NCBI GenBank assembly: GCA_016931875.1
Contig: JAFGDX010000450.1
Location: 1-6,532 of the forward strand
Source: Prolixibacteraceae bacterium
GTDB lineage: Bacteria; Bacteroidota; Bacteroidia; Bacteroidales; Prolixibacteraceae
Reading direction: 5' to 3'
Length of the DNA: 6,532 bases
Shown here: piece after piece, positions 5,508 to 6,532 of the stretch
Layout: the number at the start of each line of letters is the position of its first letter
Numbering within the stretch: position 1 is the first letter of the stretch
Translations under genes and position numbers: made by a program
The notes under the pieces: generated by a model
What the model saw: only the letters and a program-made list of their open reading frames with translations
Database searches by the model: none
Told to the model about the DNA's origin: nothing

Positions 5508-6532
5508 ATGGAAGTTTTAAAAGGAAACAAAGAGTATTTCAAAGGCATTGGCCAGGTAAAATACGAAGGCCCGGATTCAAGAAATCCGCTGGCATTTAAA
5601 TGGTACGACGAAAACAAAGTGGTAGCCGGCAAAACCATGAAAGAACACCTGCGTTTTGCTGTGGCATACTGGCACACATTCTGCGGAACCGGAGGCGACC
5701 CGTTTGGACCGGGCACGCAGATCTTCCCGTGGGACGGCGCTTCTGATGTAATGGATGCTGCCAGGGAAAGAATGGACGCAGCGTTTGAATTTATCACCAA
5801 AATGAACATTCCGTTTTACTGTTTTCACGACACCGATGTGGTTGGCGACGGTTCGGTTTTTGAAATTGAAAAACGGCTGGAAAAAATGGTGGAAGTAGCC
5901 AAAGAAAAACAAGCTGCTTCAGGGGTAAAACTGCTTTGGGGAACAGCCAATGTTTTTTCTGCACCCCGTTATATGAATGGTGCTGCAACCAATCCTGATT
6001 TTAATGTGCTGACCAACGTAGCCGTTCAGGTTAAAAATGCCATTGACGCCACCATTGCCCTTGGCGGAACAAATTATGTTTTCTGGGGCGGACGCGAAGG
6101 TTACATGACCCTGCACAACACCGATACCAAACGCGAACTGGCACACATGGGGCAATTCCTGAGAATGGCACGCGACTACGGCCGCAAACAAGGGTTTACC
6201 GGAACATTCCTGATTGAACCCAAACCCATGGAACCCACCAAACATCAGTACGATTATGATTCACAGACTGTTATCGGATTCCTGAAAGCAAACGGTTTGG
6301 AAAACGATTTCAAACTAAATATCGAAGTAAACCATGCCACACTGGCCGGCCATACGTTTGCACACGATTTGAGAATGGCTGCCGACGAAGGATTGCTTGG
6401 GTCTATCGATGCCAACAAAGGCGATTATCAAAACGGTTGGGATACTGATGAATTTCCGACCAATGTGTATGAAATTACCGAAGCCATGCTTGAAATTATG
6501 CAAGCCGGTGGTTTTACCAACGGCGGTATCAA
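5508..6532 (+). CDS. xylA: Xylose isomerase, N-terminal 341 residues (cut by right edge)
   Basis: Class II (long form) xylose isomerase, the metal-dependent enzyme that interconverts D-xylose and D-xylulose in the cytoplasm. Nearly all active-site residues are visible: CFHDTD with His107 and Asp110 for ring opening; [16 protein letters not shown] with metal ligand Glu237 and Lys239; [12 protein letters not shown] with Glu273 and His276; GSIDANKGD with Asp301; and GWDTDEFP with Asp312 and Asp314. Trp and Phe of the substrate pocket (WHTFCG, 55-60) are also present. Full-length relatives have about 440 residues, so roughly 100 residues, including the last metal-binding Asp, lie beyond the window. 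The gene follows xylB by 40 AT-rich bases without terminator or convincing promoter, so it is co-transcribed with xylB. A xylose transporter might be expected next, but this cannot be seen. Confidence 0.96.
   Translation, partial: MEVLKGNKEYFKGIGQVKYEGPDSRNPLAFKWYDENKVVAGKTMKEHLRFAVAYWHTFCGTGGDPFGPGTQIFPWDGASDVMDAARERMDAAFEFITKMNIPFYCFHDTDVVGDGSVFEIEKRLEKMVEVAKEKQAASGVKLLWGTANVFSAPRYMNGAATNPDFNVLTNVAVQVKNAIDATIALGGTNYVFWGGREGYMTLHNTDTKRELAHMGQFLRMARDYGRKQGFTGTFLIEPKPMEPTKHQYDYDSQTVIGFLKANGLENDFKLNIEVNHATLAGHTFAHDLRMAADEGLLGSIDANKGDYQNGWDTDEFPTNVYEITEAMLEIMQAGGFTNGGI

Noticed and set aside
5577..6503. Several minus-strand reading frames across the xylA region
   Set aside because: They are shadows of xylA, whose plus-strand frame carries all expected active-site motifs.
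1..6532. CRISPR arrays, tRNA or rRNA genes, insertion sequences, defence or toxin-antitoxin genes
   Set aside because: I looked on both strands and found no regularly spaced repeats, tRNA-like cloverleaf, transposase motif or related gene.

Overview
The window looks like chromosomal DNA of a Bacteroidota member, most like the environmental or marine Marinilabiliales (Prolixibacteraceae-type); the genus is a guess from memory of protein similarity. Supporting signs are -7 boxes of the TAnnTTTG type (with a clear TTTTG-N19-TAATTTTG promoter before xylB), start codons with little or no Shine-Dalgarno sequence, AT-rich leaders, an OmpH/Skp-like protein of the Bacteroidota form, and xylB and xylA arranged as in Bacteroides.

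Left part, minus strand (1-1328): the 5' portion of a family 2 glycosyltransferase gene runs off the left edge. Upstream of it, separated by a strong minus-strand intrinsic terminator, lies a gene for an OmpH/Skp-like periplasmic coiled-coil protein. A divergent promoter region (1329-1556) separates this gene from a plus-strand gene for monofunctional proline dehydrogenase (1557-2468), which ends in its own intrinsic terminator.

Middle (2469-2871): a 403-base gap without a convincing gene. It holds the proline dehydrogenase terminator, an approximately 85-base structured element with a promoter-like sequence just before it (candidate small RNA, unproven), and the promoter and operator region of the next gene.

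Right part, plus strand (2872-6532): a D-xylose catabolic locus. It contains a GntR-type winged-helix regulator with a periplasmic-binding-protein-like sensor domain, then xylulokinase (xylB), then xylose isomerase (xylA, cut by the right edge). XylA converts D-xylose to D-xylulose and XylB phosphorylates it to D-xylulose 5-phosphate, which enters the pentose phosphate pathway. The same 13-base tandem repeat CAGAACAGAACAG lies just downstream of the -7 box of both the regulator gene and xylB, and nowhere else in the window as a tandem. This suggests that the regulator represses itself and xylBA by binding there. I see no wholly new system; this regulator-operator pair and the structured intergenic element are the parts that most deserve a second look.
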